This document shows, in pieces, positions 1-11,027 of a DNA stretch of 64,000 bases. The position numbers were made by a program, and so were the translations under genes. Under the pieces are notes generated by a model, which saw only the letters and a program-made list of their open reading frames with translations, ran no database searches and was not told the DNA's origin. The DNA is from Coregonus clupeaformis (lineage: Eukaryota > Chordata > Actinopteri > Salmoniformes > Salmonidae), in the NCBI RefSeq assembly GCF_020615455.1, contig NC_059208.1:73967525-74031524 (forward strand), in the 5' to 3' direction. Each line of letters starts with the position of its first letter. Position 1 is the first letter of the stretch.

Positions 1-2374
1 ATAGATTATCATATCAATGCTGTCATGAATAGCATTATGTAAGGGTTAATCAACGAGGGGCTACGCGCTAGCGGCGTGGAACTAACCTTCCACAGAGTTG
101 CATTATTTTCCAGAGCCCCGAGTTGATTACCCATTTCATACCATGACTATAAGAGAAAGCTGCAATATGTAACTTATTGGGCAACCCGACCAAATCCACA
201 TAGAAATGTGAGTTATGATCTGTCATTCTCATTGAAAGAAATCAAAGAAGTGGTAAATATGTTCTGTGTGCGCTATTTCTATGCTCATCGTTTACTTTCG
301 GTTTAGTACCCCAGCTTCAAACAGCTGAAAAAACAATATTTTTGGTTCAAAGCGGTTTAGAGGGTACAATGATTCTCTAAACTGTTTGGTCATAAAACAT
401 AAATTAGGCGAACTATTAGAATTTTTGCAACAAAGGAAATGGCACAGTAATTTCTGCATAGTGCACATTTAACACATTTGCGGCTAGAAATGTGTTCATT
501 TGCAGGTACAAATGTGTTCAACATCCACTGAAGTAGCTAGCAAATTTACTATATCGCTATAGTAGTTGCCTTGGTAACCAAACAAACAGACTTACCAAAC
601 CATCAGTCTTAGCTTGCTATTATGAAAATCGAATTCAATAATGTTTCAATTCGACTTTTGCTATAAAAAGCAGCTCAAACGTAGAAAATGCAAGAATGAA
701 CTATAGCCATTGAATTCTACCATGCTGATTTACCATGCGTTAACAGGGAAATAATGCACGCTCTAGAATGCTCTTCAAGCCAATCAGAAACGAGTATTCA
801 ACAATGCCATGGTATAATGTAGCTAATATAATTTCAAATAGGTTAGTTACCTAGCTAACTTTAACGTTAGCTAGCTAGCTACTGACTAAACAAAGATAAT
901 ATGTGGTCTAACGTTAATGGTCATCATGGAAGCTGCATAGCATAGCTAGCTACAATAGCTAGCTAGCTGACTGGCTAACAGCCTTGCCTTGAAGCAAACA
1001 TGGCCAAACAGAACCTTTTCATGTCAGCGTTCTCTTGATATAAATCCATATTAATTGTAAATCGAACTTCTACAAAAGTGATGGTCCAATACATTTCACA
1101 CTAATATTGACATTTATAAAACGCCAGTGAAACTTGTAGCAAGGTAGCTCACAGCTACGTTAGCTTCTAGCTAGCAGTTAGCTAGCTAGCCTTGAGCTAA
1201 TGTTACCATTAGCTGTATGAAGTCAGCTAACGTTAGCTAGCTACCTTCCTACCAGCTAGTTACTTATTTACTTACTTGATAGCTCCTACCTGTGAAGTTA
1301 AATCTTTCGAGTTCACCAAAATGTTTGCCGATTATTCAGTGTTGAATGTAAAGCTAGCTAGTTCCTCCTAGATGATGATACGTCTACACATATAGCAACT
1401 GCGGTTAAAGTAACGTGACATATGATTAGCTAGCAGAACAGCTGTGACGTTTCAAACATACAGTAACAAATGGGACGTGCTAATGCAGTCAGTTCAACAT
1501 GTTTTGCTTATAGCTGCTAAATGGATCTGCTAGAGAATATCCCCAGTGCAGTTATATGAGCAGATGAAGGTAAGGTGGGGATGTTTTTGTTAAAACCAGG
1601 CCTGTAGGAAATTAGGGGAAACCAAAGAGGTCCAAGACCTCATGAACAAAGTGAGACTTCATGATTTCCTCTTTCTTTAAAAGGCATCCCACCAAAGTGA
1701 ACAGGGCTTCCAGTTCCAACAAAGGCCTGAGACCTCAGGGGTTATCAATTCAAAGTTATGTAGTGATTGAGAGAGGAAGAGTGGGGCTTGAAGGTGACAG
1801 TATAATAAAAGGGAAACAAAGTGCTTCTCTTTTCCTTTCTTGAGACTTGTTTGTTGTTTGATAACTGCAAGATAAGTAGGAGTTGAAAAGCAGAAAGAGA
1901 TGTGCCTGTCCTATACAAAAAAATTATACTATGCAAACAAAATATAATCTGCTGATAAATAAATGCTGGCTGAGTTTGCATGTTTTGGCTGAAGCCAAAA
2001 TAGGCATGGTACACTTGTGGGAGAAGAGCCTATCGCTGGTGCATGTCAATAATCCTTCATCTCCTTTCCTACCGTTTTATTTTACTAATTTAACAGAAAC
2101 TCTAATCAAGAGACTAACCACTAGAGTATTTTCTAGTATGTAATATGGAGGATGACCATCAGGAACTAGTTTAGAGGGAGAGTTGAAATTGGGGCTTGAA
2201 CAGTGGCTCCTGCAGCGCAGGCGAGCATCTAATGTACACAAAAGCCAGCCCTCTGGGCTCTGTGCAAAACCATACATTGAAAAACATCCTCGTGCATCCG
2301 GAGATCAGAGCTGCAACAGGGCGTGCCACAAAAAGCCTGGGCCTCTGGGCAGAGGCAGTGCAACATACACCGAG
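1..2374. other. Intergenic, no gene recognised
   Basis: I see no supported coding region or RNA gene here. The stretch from about 860 to 1450 is rich in short GCTAGC/GTTAGC words, a common low-complexity pattern in salmonid DNA. Short open frames between 1661 and 2482 have no recognisable domain and overlap repeat-like sequence. Confidence 0.5.
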
Positions 2375-2520
2375 GGTCAAGACTGTTTCTGTTTCAAAAC
2401 GTTTTACAACAGAAAACGAGTTTCTATTGGACAAATTCCGGTAAATCCAGCCCCGTTTCGTTTGCTTCCGTTGGGTTCTTAAACGATTTCATTTGCAAGA
2501 CGTAATGAATACAGCCCCTG
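2375..2520 (-). repeat. Dispersed repeat, ends in 'GTATTCATTACG'
   Basis: Read on the minus strand, this segment matches the repeat at 4843-4945. Both share the ordered words 'GTATTCATT', 'AGAAGCAAAC'-like, 'GAAACGGGG', 'GAATTTGTCC' and 'TAGAAACTC'. A shorter relative ending 'ATGAATACACCCC' lies near 3715-3800. It is probably a MITE-type element; its full ends are not resolved. Confidence 0.5.
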
Positions 2521-2736
2521 CTGCTCAGGGCAATAGGCAAAGAGAGGAATGAAGTCACTTTGGAGTTGGACTGAGATGCACCCTTACATTCCGTTTGTTT
2601 TCCTCTGGATTTGGAGAGTAGCCTAGCCAGGAACCCAACCTGATGTAACGGTTAATGGATTCCAGGCTACTTGGAGAGTGAACTGATCAGAACAGATATA
2701 GCCTAAACATAAAGTGGATAGACTATGGTAAACTAC

Positions 2737-2982
2737 CTTGGTGGATCTGTGACTGGTACACGCTCCTCCTGTTCTTCTTCCTCGGACTTCGTAATCTATT
2801 CTTCTCCTCCTCCTCAGTGGCGATGTATCTCCGACCATAGGTTCGAACATGTATGGCTGGATTGGCCCATTATGCAGGTAATCTGCAAATTCTTCCCAGG
2901 ATGACGAATCTCCATCATCTGTGTAGCTGTCAGTGTCTGTTAAATCTTCATCCGCCGAGACATCACGGTTTACTACTGTCAT
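2737..2982 (-). CDS. First coding exon of an uncharacterised acidic protein (P2X7-tail-like fish family?)
   Basis: An ATG on the minus strand at 2982 opens 82 codons that end at AAG|GTAGTT, a credible splice donor at 2737. The first 35 residues are very acidic and rich in D, E, S and T. They are followed by a PYMFEP motif and then an arginine run (RRRRR). An acidic N-terminus with a P-Y-x-F-E-P motif is, from memory, seen in multicopy fish proteins annotated 'P2X purinoceptor 7-like'; this is a resemblance, not a proven assignment. No second exon was identified downstream on the minus strand. It could be a live gene, a retained first exon of a decayed copy, or part of a multicopy family. The GC-rich upstream stretch at 3300-3500, with a CCAAT-type box near 3355, could be its promoter. 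Confidence 0.4.
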
Positions 2983-3840
2983 GTTTCCACGTGCGAATTC
3001 AGCTAGCCAGCTAACTTTATGATGATTTGAACTTAAGTGGAAACTGGCCAGCTAGATAGCTAGCGTTACGTACTTAGGAAGAAAACTAAAGATACATTTT
3101 GCAGATAGCCACCTCTTCAGACTCAAACCAGTTTACATTTACAAAAGAATTTGACGTTACTCAGAAAGGCAGGGGGAAAACACACACCTGAAAAGGAGTG
3201 CAGTGCATATCTACTCAAAAGTTTCAGGTCTTCCTCGGCTTGTATCCTTTCACCTACACCAAAGTGGCTGGTCGACCACAACCTCAAAAACTTGTCAGGG
3301 GAGGGCACACATCCGCGCTGTCTGGGAGGCGGGAACTGTAGCAGATGCTAACAGCCAATGAAATCAAACAACCGGACGGGAGCCACGAATCTGCGCAGGT
3401 GCTGGATGGTGCTGGCTTGAGGGGGTTCGATTAATCTCGCCCGGACGCCCGTGGTAGCGTGTTTTGCACCCGGCTGAATGTTGATCGCATTCGATTTGGG
3501 GGCGTGAGCCAGGTGCACGGCTCTGTCTGATGGAGAAGTCGGCTCAAAACAAAAGTGACGTAGTTAAGCACGTGTAGTAATTAGTTGGATGTGTTTACCC
3601 ATGCAAAAAGTGATTGCTTTTGATACAAACGCTTTATCTGCATTCCTAATGAAAACTAGTTCGAAAAATTCTAACATTTATTTTATGTAAAATATATTTT
3701 GTATATTTCTGGATGATGCACCATGTTTTGCAAAATAAACTGTTTACTCTAAACTGAAAAAACGGTAAACAGTTTCCGTTGACATAATGAATACACCCCA
3801 GGTGTAATCCAGTTGGCTGCTGGTATGTTTGTTTGTACTG
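2983..3840. other. Possible promoter region plus unclassified sequence
   Basis: No coding region is supported. Around 3300-3540 the sequence is GC-richer than its surroundings and contains CCAAT (AGCCAATGAAAT near 3353), as expected of a promoter-proximal region for the minus-strand exon at 2982. From about 3600 onward it is AT-rich and carries a degraded copy of the repeat described at 2375. Confidence 0.3.
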
Positions 3841-3848
3841 CTTTGGTT

Positions 3849-5271
3849 CAGTGGAGGCTCCTCAGAGGAGGAAGGGGAGGACCGTCCTCTTCAGTGAATT
3901 TAATAAAAATAGTGAAACATTTAAAAAAGTTATCCTTTTCAGATTGAACTATACTAAATATATTCACATGTCACCAAATAATTGATTAAAACACACTGTT
4001 TTGCAATGAAGGTCTACAGTAGCCTCAACAGCACTCTGTAGGGTAGCACCATGGTGTAGCCGGAGGACAGCTAGCTTCTGTCCTCCTCTGGGTACATTGA
4101 CTTCAATACAAAACATAAGAGGGCTCATGGTTATCACCCCCTTCCATAGACTTACACAGTAATTATGCTAGGTTGGAGGACATCCTCCAGAAGCTATCAG
4201 AGCTCTTGCAGCATGAACTGACATGTTTTCCACCCAATCAAAGGGTCAGAGAATGAATCTAGTACTGAAAGCATAAACTACAGCTAGCTAGCACTGCAGT
4301 GCAAAAAAATGTGGTGAGTAGTTGACTCAAAGAGAGAGAAAGACAATAGTTAATTTCTTCAAAAATGAAGGATAAGCAAGAGAGAAATGCAGCTAGCTAG
4401 TTTAGCCTACTCAAACACCCAGCTCAAACAGAGAGGGATGCTATGTTAGTTAGCTGGCTATGACTATCCAACACTGGAACTCTTCCAAGTCAAGGTAAGC
4501 TTTTGGTTTTACTAATTTATTGCCACCGGGGCCTGCCGGTGTAACTGCTAAACTGCTTACTGACTACACTGTACTGCATGATTGTAGCGGGTTTACTAAT
4601 GCGTTAGTTCTATTAGCTTTGTTGACTATGACATTACTTTAGCTAATATGGTGACAACGATGTAGGCTGTGTGTAGCGGTTAGCGGTTATGATATGGTTT
4701 GGCTTGGAAAGTTTTTTTCACCTGGTCACAGAAAGCTGATGTGTTGTGTATTGAAGTCCACAAGCGAAGGGAAAAGGTGAGAGGAGGTGGCTGCTATGAA
4801 ATTGAACTGTGTTTAAGTGTGATCAGGGGTGTATTCATTCCACCGATTCTGTTGCAAAACGTTTCTTAAACAGAAGCAAACAGAATGAAACGGGGATAAA
4901 CATACCTGAATTTGTCCACTTAGAAACTCTTGTTGCAACTGTTGGACTAATGATTACACTCTAGATCAGCTAGACGCAGGCAAGCGTGTGCAAGGCGATA
5001 TTGAATGTGTCACTGTCTGTCCATGTGTCACTGTCTGTCACTTAAACATTTTCTCTCGACCTCTGTGCACCTACATTGTAAACTTTCTTTCATAGGCTAG
5101 GTTGTAGCAACCTCATGATGGGTATAGGGAAAATTCAAGTATCATGTAGTAGCCTAAACCTATTGATGTTACATTGAACTGGGTGAATGGAATATGAATG
5201 AGAGTCATCCTATATGCTGTAATAAAAAAATAGTTGTCCTCCCTCATCTTAAACGGCAAAGACCGCCACTG
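3849..5271. mobile_element. Non-autonomous hAT-like element with 8-bp TSD
   Basis: The element begins CAGTGGAGGCTCC and ends GACCGCCACTG, so its terminal bases CAGTGG/CCACTG are inverted. It is flanked on both sides by the identical octamer CTTTGGTT (3841-3848 and 5272-5279). An 8-bp TSD with CAGTG-type ends is the signature of the hAT superfamily. The 1423-bp interior has no transposase-like frame, so it must have been moved in trans. It contains a nested dispersed repeat at about 4843-4945. Confidence 0.8.
4843..4945 (+). repeat. Dispersed repeat inside the hAT-like element
   Basis: This is the same family as the minus-strand copy at 2375-2520, here on the plus strand, starting 'GTGTATTCATT' and running through 'GAAACGGGG' and 'GAATTTGTCC'. 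It lies within the hAT-like element and so may be part of it or a later insertion. Confidence 0.45.
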
Positions 5272-5352
5272 CTTTGGTTGTAATGGCTGTTACAATATTT
5301 CATTAGGCCAATAAAAGGGATCACCACCACACAAACTCAACCAGATCTGATT

Positions 5353-5514
5353 GGGCGGCAGGTAGCTTAGTGGGTAAGAGCGTTGTGCCAGTAACCGAAA
5401 GGTCGCTGGTTCTAATCCCCGAGCCGACTAGGTGAAAAATCTGTCGATGTGACCTTAAGCAAGGCACTTAATTGCTCTGGATAAGAGCGTCTGCTAAATG
5501 ACTTAAATGTAAAT
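5353..5514 (+). mobile_element. tRNA-derived SINE
   Basis: The head 'GGCGGCAGGTAGCTTAGTGG' is followed by a B-box-like 'GGTTCTAATCC', giving a tRNA-like A/B-box pair. A tRNA-unrelated body follows, then the 3' tail 'CTCTGGATAAGAGCGTCTGC' and an AAATGTAAAT end. This is the layout of salmonid SINEs that use a LINE-type tail. The same tail occurs at about 38720-38770 and 10960-10996. Confidence 0.75.
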
Positions 5515-5635
5515 CTGCAAGCGTCCTAGCCCTAGATTGTCCAGCAGGGGGCGTTAGAAACATATTCCCTTTGACAGTCTATGATTCCCACACGCAAATA
5601 CACCATAATAAGAGCAACAGTAAGGTGCCCGTGGC

Positions 5636-5792
5636 ACCTTAATTAGGGAGGACGTACTCATAGTAATGGCTGGAATGGAATCAATGGAATGGTATCGAAC
5701 ACATGTTTTCTATGTGTTTGATATCAATCCATTTACGCCATTCCAGCCATTATTATGAGCCTTCCTCCCCTCAGCAGCCTCCTGTGATATTG
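5636..5792. mobile_element. Palindromic hAT-type MITE (degraded copy)
   Basis: The two arms are inverted copies: 'AGTAATGGCTGGAATGGAAT' on the left and 'ATTCCAGCCATTATTATGAG' on the right, meeting near 'TGATATCAATCCATT'. It is the same family as the intact 157-bp copy at 21276-21432. The left terminus here has diverged, so a TSD cannot be called. Confidence 0.7.
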
Positions 5793-7780
5793 TTGTATAA
5801 TTTTACAAGATGTGTCATTTTCCTCTTCTAACAAGGTAAAAGATGAGCTCACAGCTTTTAATGAATACTTTTGGATGAGTAAATCATCATATGATGGTAT
5901 GGACATCAATATTTAAGCATTTAGCCTACCCACTGGGCACACCACGTAATTTCAACGTGGATACTTGGGGAATATTTGGTTGAGACGTTGATCAATGAGT
6001 TTACAGCCTATATTACCCACACAAAAAGACAGCGAAAAGTTAGTTGAATTTCCAAAGTGTTATCACTATGCTTTCAACCATCTAAAAGCACAACCAAATT
6101 CCAATGGGAAAACAATGTCAGAATTTTGGTTTAGTTGTCACCCACATGTCTATCACTGTGCTTTCAACCATTTAACCAGTTAAATGTAACTAAATGTAAT
6201 CGAAAATGTAACTACTTAATCCCCAAAAGTAATTTTGTATCATGAGAGTGCCATAAACAATAACTAGTAATGCTGCATAATCAAAGAAAGGTTAAAATGT
6301 CACCTTTCTGGTATTTAAAAAAAATAAATTGCTGAGGTGTAGTCACTTTTGAGGACACAAGCTCAAATACACAGTACAAATATGATAAAAATGTATAAAT
6401 ATAAAATATTGTATGATGTATTTCCTGCTCAACAAAACTGTATAAGTCTTGAAATTACTTTATATGCTTTAAAATATCATAATCAAATTATAAAATGACA
6501 AACTATAAGATTTCACCTTTAGTGTTAGTGTTAGAGAAAAGGTGCATCTTTTCTAAAGGTCTCTCTTGATCAAAACGTCTGCCCCCATCACTGTGAACGT
6601 CTCACATAGCTTTAGCTTGGCTTCCTGAACTCGTTAGGAACTTGCCTTTCATATCATATTAATCTTGTCCATCTATGACAGAAAAGTTTTGTTTGTTTGT
6701 TTAAAATCTATGAATTATTTTAGATTAATTGCTATAAATCGAGAGACAAAAAGTGAGTAAAAAGTTGCGCGAGAACTGGGCCGCCTGTGAGTGCTTTGGG
6801 ACGGGGGTGGGGCCCGCAGCACCCGCTGCTCGTTGAGAAGAGTAAGAAGGATACGTGCTTTCACGTCAGAGTCTCCAATAACACCAGAAAAAGTCGCTAG
6901 ATTTGTCGCTAGTCGCTATTTTGAAAATGTGTCGCTAGAGGGGTCTGAATACTCGCTAAATATAGCGACAAAGTCGCTAAGTTGGCAACACTGGATGTTG
7001 CCAGGAGTTCATGGACAGTCCGAAAAGCGAATGAAATGGTAGGAAGTACATACCAGCTTCAACTGGTTTCAGATATCACATGCTATGTCACACAGGCTCA
7101 GAAATACTACTGTGTTCGTGGGAACCAGGGATATCGCTCAATGCAAGCCATTTCGATCTACGGTTATCCACAGAAAGATTTATAAGCGAAAATATTGGTC
7201 AGTACCAGAACCACGCATCCAACAGGTTTTAAAAGCACAGCAAAGTTGAAATGGGAATACAGTGTCAGAAATGGTGTTTATTTATACAACAGATTGTGTT
7301 ATAACTGTGCTTCATCTAATAGCAGATTGTGTTATCACTGTGCTTCATCTAATAGCAGAACCAAATGACCTGGAGAGCAGTTTAGATTACATTTAAAAAA
7401 CATGGGGCAAGTTATCAATTCCGTTCGAAATGTTACGCAGATTATTACAGCAATTGTGAATGCTATTTTATGCACGCTATCTTGAACATGAACGCTTTAT
7501 ATTATTAGCCTAGATAAGAATACATTTATAGTTACAGTAACCTCAATGTGGCCATGGACGTGTTACTAATTTTAAGGTTGAATGTTACATTAGTTTGTAA
7601 GATAGCCTTAACTTTAGGCTATTTACTGTATTACAAAAGCAATATTGAATTGTGTTTGGTTGACAATGCAAATAAATATCAACATCTAAAGGAGATGTAT
7701 ATACTGCTTGGATAGTTCCATTTGAACCACTGGCTTAATCCCATTCTTTAACTTTTATTTGGAGACGTGAATCTAACATA
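5793..7780. other. Repeat-rich intergenic DNA, no gene
   Basis: No coding region is supported. At 5928-5965 is the left end of a MITE family beginning 'CCCACTGGGC' (compare 35663). A stretch with many GTCGCTA words lies at about 6890-6985 and looks like part of a DNA-transposon remnant. A 33-bp unit ('ATTGTGTTATCACTGTGCTT...') is repeated twice in tandem at about 7292-7357, with related words at 6057-6170. Confidence 0.45.
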
Positions 7781-8981
7781 CAGTGCATTCGGAAAGTATT
7801 CATACCCCTTGACATTTTCCACATTTTGTTACATTACAGCGTTATTCGAAAATTTATTGAATTGATGAGGAAAAAAGCCAATCTACACACAATACCCCAT
7901 AATGACAAAGCAAAAACATATTTGTAGAACATTTTGCAAATGTATAAAAACAAAATAAGACTGAAATATCACATTTACGTAAGTATTCAGACCCTTTACT
8001 CAGTACTTTGTTGAAGCACCTTTGGCAGCGATTACAGCCTTGAGTCTTCTTGGGTATGATACTACAAGCTTGGCACACCTGTATTTGGGGAGTTTCTCCC
8101 ATTCTTCTCTGCAGATCCTCTCAAGCTCTGTCAGGTTGGATGGGGAGCGTCGCTGCACAGCTATTTTCAGGTCTCTCCAGAGATGTTCGATTGGGTTCAA
8201 GTCCGAGCTCTTGCTGGGCCACTCAAGGACATTCAGTGACTTGTCCCGAAGCCACTCCTGCATTGTCTTGGCTGTGTGATTAGAGTCATTGTCCTGTTGG
8301 AAGGTGAACCTTCGCCCCAGTCTGAGGTCCTGAGCGCACTGGAGCAGGTTTTCATCAAGGATCTCTCTGTACTTTGCTCCGTTCATCTTTCCATCGATCC
8401 TGACTAGTCTTCCCTGCCGTTGAAAAACACCCCCACAGCATGATGCTGGCACCACCATGCTTCACCATAGGGATGGAGGCAGGTTTCCTCCAGACGTGAC
8501 GCTTGGCATTCAGGCCAAACAGTTCAATCTTGGTTTCATCAGACCAGATAATCTTGTTTCTCATGGTCTGAGAGTCCTTTAGGTGCCCTTTGGCAAACTC
8601 CAAGCTGACTGTCGTGCCTTTTACTGAGGAGTGGCTTCCATCTGGCCACTACCATAAAGGCTTGATTGGTGAAGGGCTGCAGAGATGGTTGTCCTTCTGG
8701 AAGGTTCAAGTTGTAGAAACATCTCAATGATGATCAATGGAAACAGGATGCACCTGAGCTCAATTTCGAGTCTCATAGCAAAGGGTCTGAATATTTATGT
8801 AAATAAGGTATTTCTGTTTTTTATTCTTAATACATTTGCAAAAAATTCTAAAAACCTGTTTTCGCTTAGTCATTATGGGGTATTGTGTGTAGATTGATGA
8901 GGGGAATAGAATAAGAATAAGGCTGTAACGTAACAAAATGTGGAAAAAGTGAAGGGGTCTGAATACTTTCCAAATGCACTG
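7781..8981 (-). mobile_element. Tc1-like transposon with broken transposase
   Basis: Inverted ends 'CAGTGCATTCGGAAAGTATT' and 'AATACTTTCCAAATGCACTG' are each bordered by TA, the Tc1/mariner target. On the minus strand, transposase pieces lie in order 8727-8539, 8603-8355 and 8458-8000 in shifting frames. They show the Tc1 landmarks W-S-D-E-T-K-I-E-L-F (first catalytic D), the F-Q-Q-D-N-D region and a D-L-N-P-I-E-H-L-W block (last catalytic E). Frameshifts and an internal deletion make it inactive. Confidence 0.85.
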
Positions 8982-10664
8982 TATACAAAAGTATGTTGAC
9001 ACCCCTTCAAATTAGTGGATTCCGCTATTTCAGCACACCCATTGTGGAAAGCCTTCCCAGAAGTGTGGAGGCTGTTATATCAATCAATCAAATGTATTTA
9101 TATAGTCCTTTTTACATCAGCAGATGTCACAAAGTGCTATACAGAAACCCAGCCTAAAACTCCAAGCAATGCAGATGTAGAAGCATGATGGCTAGGAAAA
9201 ACTCCCTAGAAAGGCAGGAACCTAGGAAGGACCCTAGAGAGGAGCCAGGCTCTGAGCGGTGGCCAGTCCTCTTCTGGCTGTGCCGGGTGGAGATTATAAG
9301 AGTACATAGCCATTAAGGACAGTTTGTTCTTCAAGATGTTCAAACGTTCATAGATGACCAGCAGGGTCAAATAATAATCACAGTGGTTGTAGAGGGTGCA
9401 ACAGGTCAGTACCTCAGGAGTAAATGTCAGTTGGCTTTTCATAGCCGAGCAATCAGAGCTCGAGACATCAGGTGCGGTAGAGAGAGAGAGTAGAAAACAG
9501 CAGGTCCCGGACAAGGTAGTACGTCCGTTGAATAGGTCAGGGTTCCATAGCCGCAGGCAGAACTGTTGAAACTGGAGCAGCAGCATGACCAGGTGGACTG
9601 GGGACAGCCAGGAATCATCAGGCCAGGTAGTCCTGAGGCATGGTCCTAGGGCTCAGGTCCTCCGGGAGGGGAGGAAGAGAGGGAGAGAGAGAATTAGAGG
9701 GAGCATACTTAAATTCACACAGGACTCCAGATAAGACAGGAGAATTACACCAGACATAACAGACTGACCCTAGCCCCCCGGCACATAGACTATTGCAGCA
9801 TAGATACTGGAGGCTGAGACAGGGAGGGGGGGGGGGGGGGTTGGGTACACTGTGGCCCCGTCCGACGATATGCCCGAACAGGGCCAACCAGGCAGGATAT
9901 AACCCCACCCACTTTGCCAAAGCATAGCCCCCACACCACTAGAGGGATATCAACAGACCACCAACTTACTACCCTGATTATAGCCCATGAAGATCTCCTC
10001 TACCGCACAAGCCCGAGGAGGCGCAAAACCGGACAGGAAGATCACGTCTGTGACTCAACCCACTCTAGTGACGCACCCCTCCTAGGGAAGGCATGGAAGA
10101 GCACTAGTAAGCCAGTGACTCAGCCCCCGTAAAAGGGTCAGAGGCAGAGAATCCCAGTGGAGAGAGGGGAGCCGGCCAGGCAGAGACAGCAAGGGCGGTT
10201 CGTCGCTCCAGTGCCTTGCCGTTCACCTCCGCACCCCTTGGCCAGACTACACTCAATCATAGGACCTACTGAAGAGATGAGTCTTCAGTAAAGACTTAAA
10301 AGTCGAGACCGAATCTGCATCTCTCACCTTGATAGGCAGACCATTCCATACAAATTGAGCTCTATAGGAGAAAGCCCTGCCTCCAGCTGTTTGCTTAGAA
10401 ATTCTAGGAATAATAAGGAAGCCTGCGTCTTGTGACCGTAGCGTATGTGTAGGTATGTACGGCAGGACCAAATCGGAGAGATAGGTAGGCGCAAGCCCAT
10501 GTAATGCTTTGTAGATTAGCAGTAAAACCTTGAAATCAGCCCTAGCCTTAACAGGAAGCCAGTGTAGAGGAGCAAAGGGGAACCAACTCCATATTAATGC
10601 CCATGATTTTGGAATGTGATGTTCGATGAGCACTTGTCCACATACTTTTGGTCATGTAGTAGAT
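8982..10664. mobile_element. Second-family Tc1 remnant, deleted internally and split by a LINE
   Basis: The left end 'TATACAAAAGTATGTTGACA' abuts the previous element. The right end 'GTCCACATACTTTTGGTCAT' reaches about 10664. The family matches the fuller copy at 31634-32816. Between the ends only about 90 bp and 95 bp of Tc1 sequence remain. They jump from the 5' leader to the transposase C-terminal codons ('GGAAAGCCTTCCCAGAAG'), and the LINE at 9076-10569 interrupts them at 'GGCTGTTAT'. Confidence 0.75.
9076..10569 (-). mobile_element. 5'-truncated LINE (L2/Rex-like) nested in Tc1
   Basis: Minus-strand codons at 10633-10253 encode a typical LINE ORF2 C-terminal block: W-L-P-V-K-A-R-A-D-F-K followed by L-L-I-Y-K-A-L-H-G-L-A-P, then a region ending F-K-S-L-L-K-T-H-L-F. 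Only this end of the reverse-transcriptase protein is present, so it is a 5'-truncated copy. Its 3' side, toward 9076, ends in a simple 'ATCAATCAATCAAATG'-type tail. A G-run of about 14 lies near 9827-9840. It sits exactly inside the Tc1 sequence that continues on both sides, so it inserted later. Confidence 0.75.
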
Positions 10665-10699
10665 GTGCTGCTAAGAATGCAGAATGCCGCAACTGTAGG

Positions 10700-10996
10700 A
10701 ACCTCCCGAGTGGCGCAGTGGTCTAGAGATCCTGGTTCGAATCCAGGCTATGTCGTAGCCGGCCGCGACCAGGAGACCCAAGGGGCGGCGAATAATTGGC
10801 CCAGCGTCGTCCAGGGTAGGGGAGGGAATGGCCGGCAGGGATGTAGCTCAGTTGATAGAGCATGGCGTTTGCAACGCCAGGGTTGTGGGTTTGATTCCCA
10901 CGGGGGGCCAGTATGAAAAAAAATGTATGTAGGCACTCACTAACTGTAAGTTACTCTGGATGCGTCTGCTAAATGACTTAAATGTAAATGTAGGAA
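10700..10996 (+). mobile_element. SINE with two tRNA-like heads
   Basis: The first head has 'CCCGAGTGGCGCAGTGGTCT' (A box) and 'GGTTCGAATCC' (B box). The second, from about 10847, begins 'GGGATGTAGCTCAGTTGATA', has 'TTTGCAACGCC' in an anticodon-stem position and 'GGTTTGATTCC' as B box. Both are followed by the shared tail 'CTGGATGCGTCTGCTAAATG' and AAATGTAAATG. It is a pol III retroposon in which two tRNA-like units are joined. Confidence 0.75.
10847..10912 (+). other. tRNA-like segment inside the SINE (not a tRNA gene)
   Basis: A near-complete tRNA-like fold can be read with D-arm 'GTAGCTCAGTTGATAGAGC', a stem around 'GGCGTTTGCAACGCC' (TGC in the anticodon position) and T-arm 'GTGGGTTTGATTCCCAC'. 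The acceptor stem pairs poorly and the segment continues into a SINE tail, so I read it as the second SINE head. Confidence 0.6.
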
Positions 10997-11027
10997 GCTG
11001 GGGCATTTCGCAATCGTTTGGCGCTCC

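Noticed and set aside
2183..2482. 99-codon open frame
   Set aside because: Overlaps a dispersed repeat, with overlapping open frames in other phases and no known motif.
10847..10912. Possible functional tRNA-Ala gene
   Set aside because: The acceptor stem is poor and the segment continues directly into a SINE tail; it is a SINE head.
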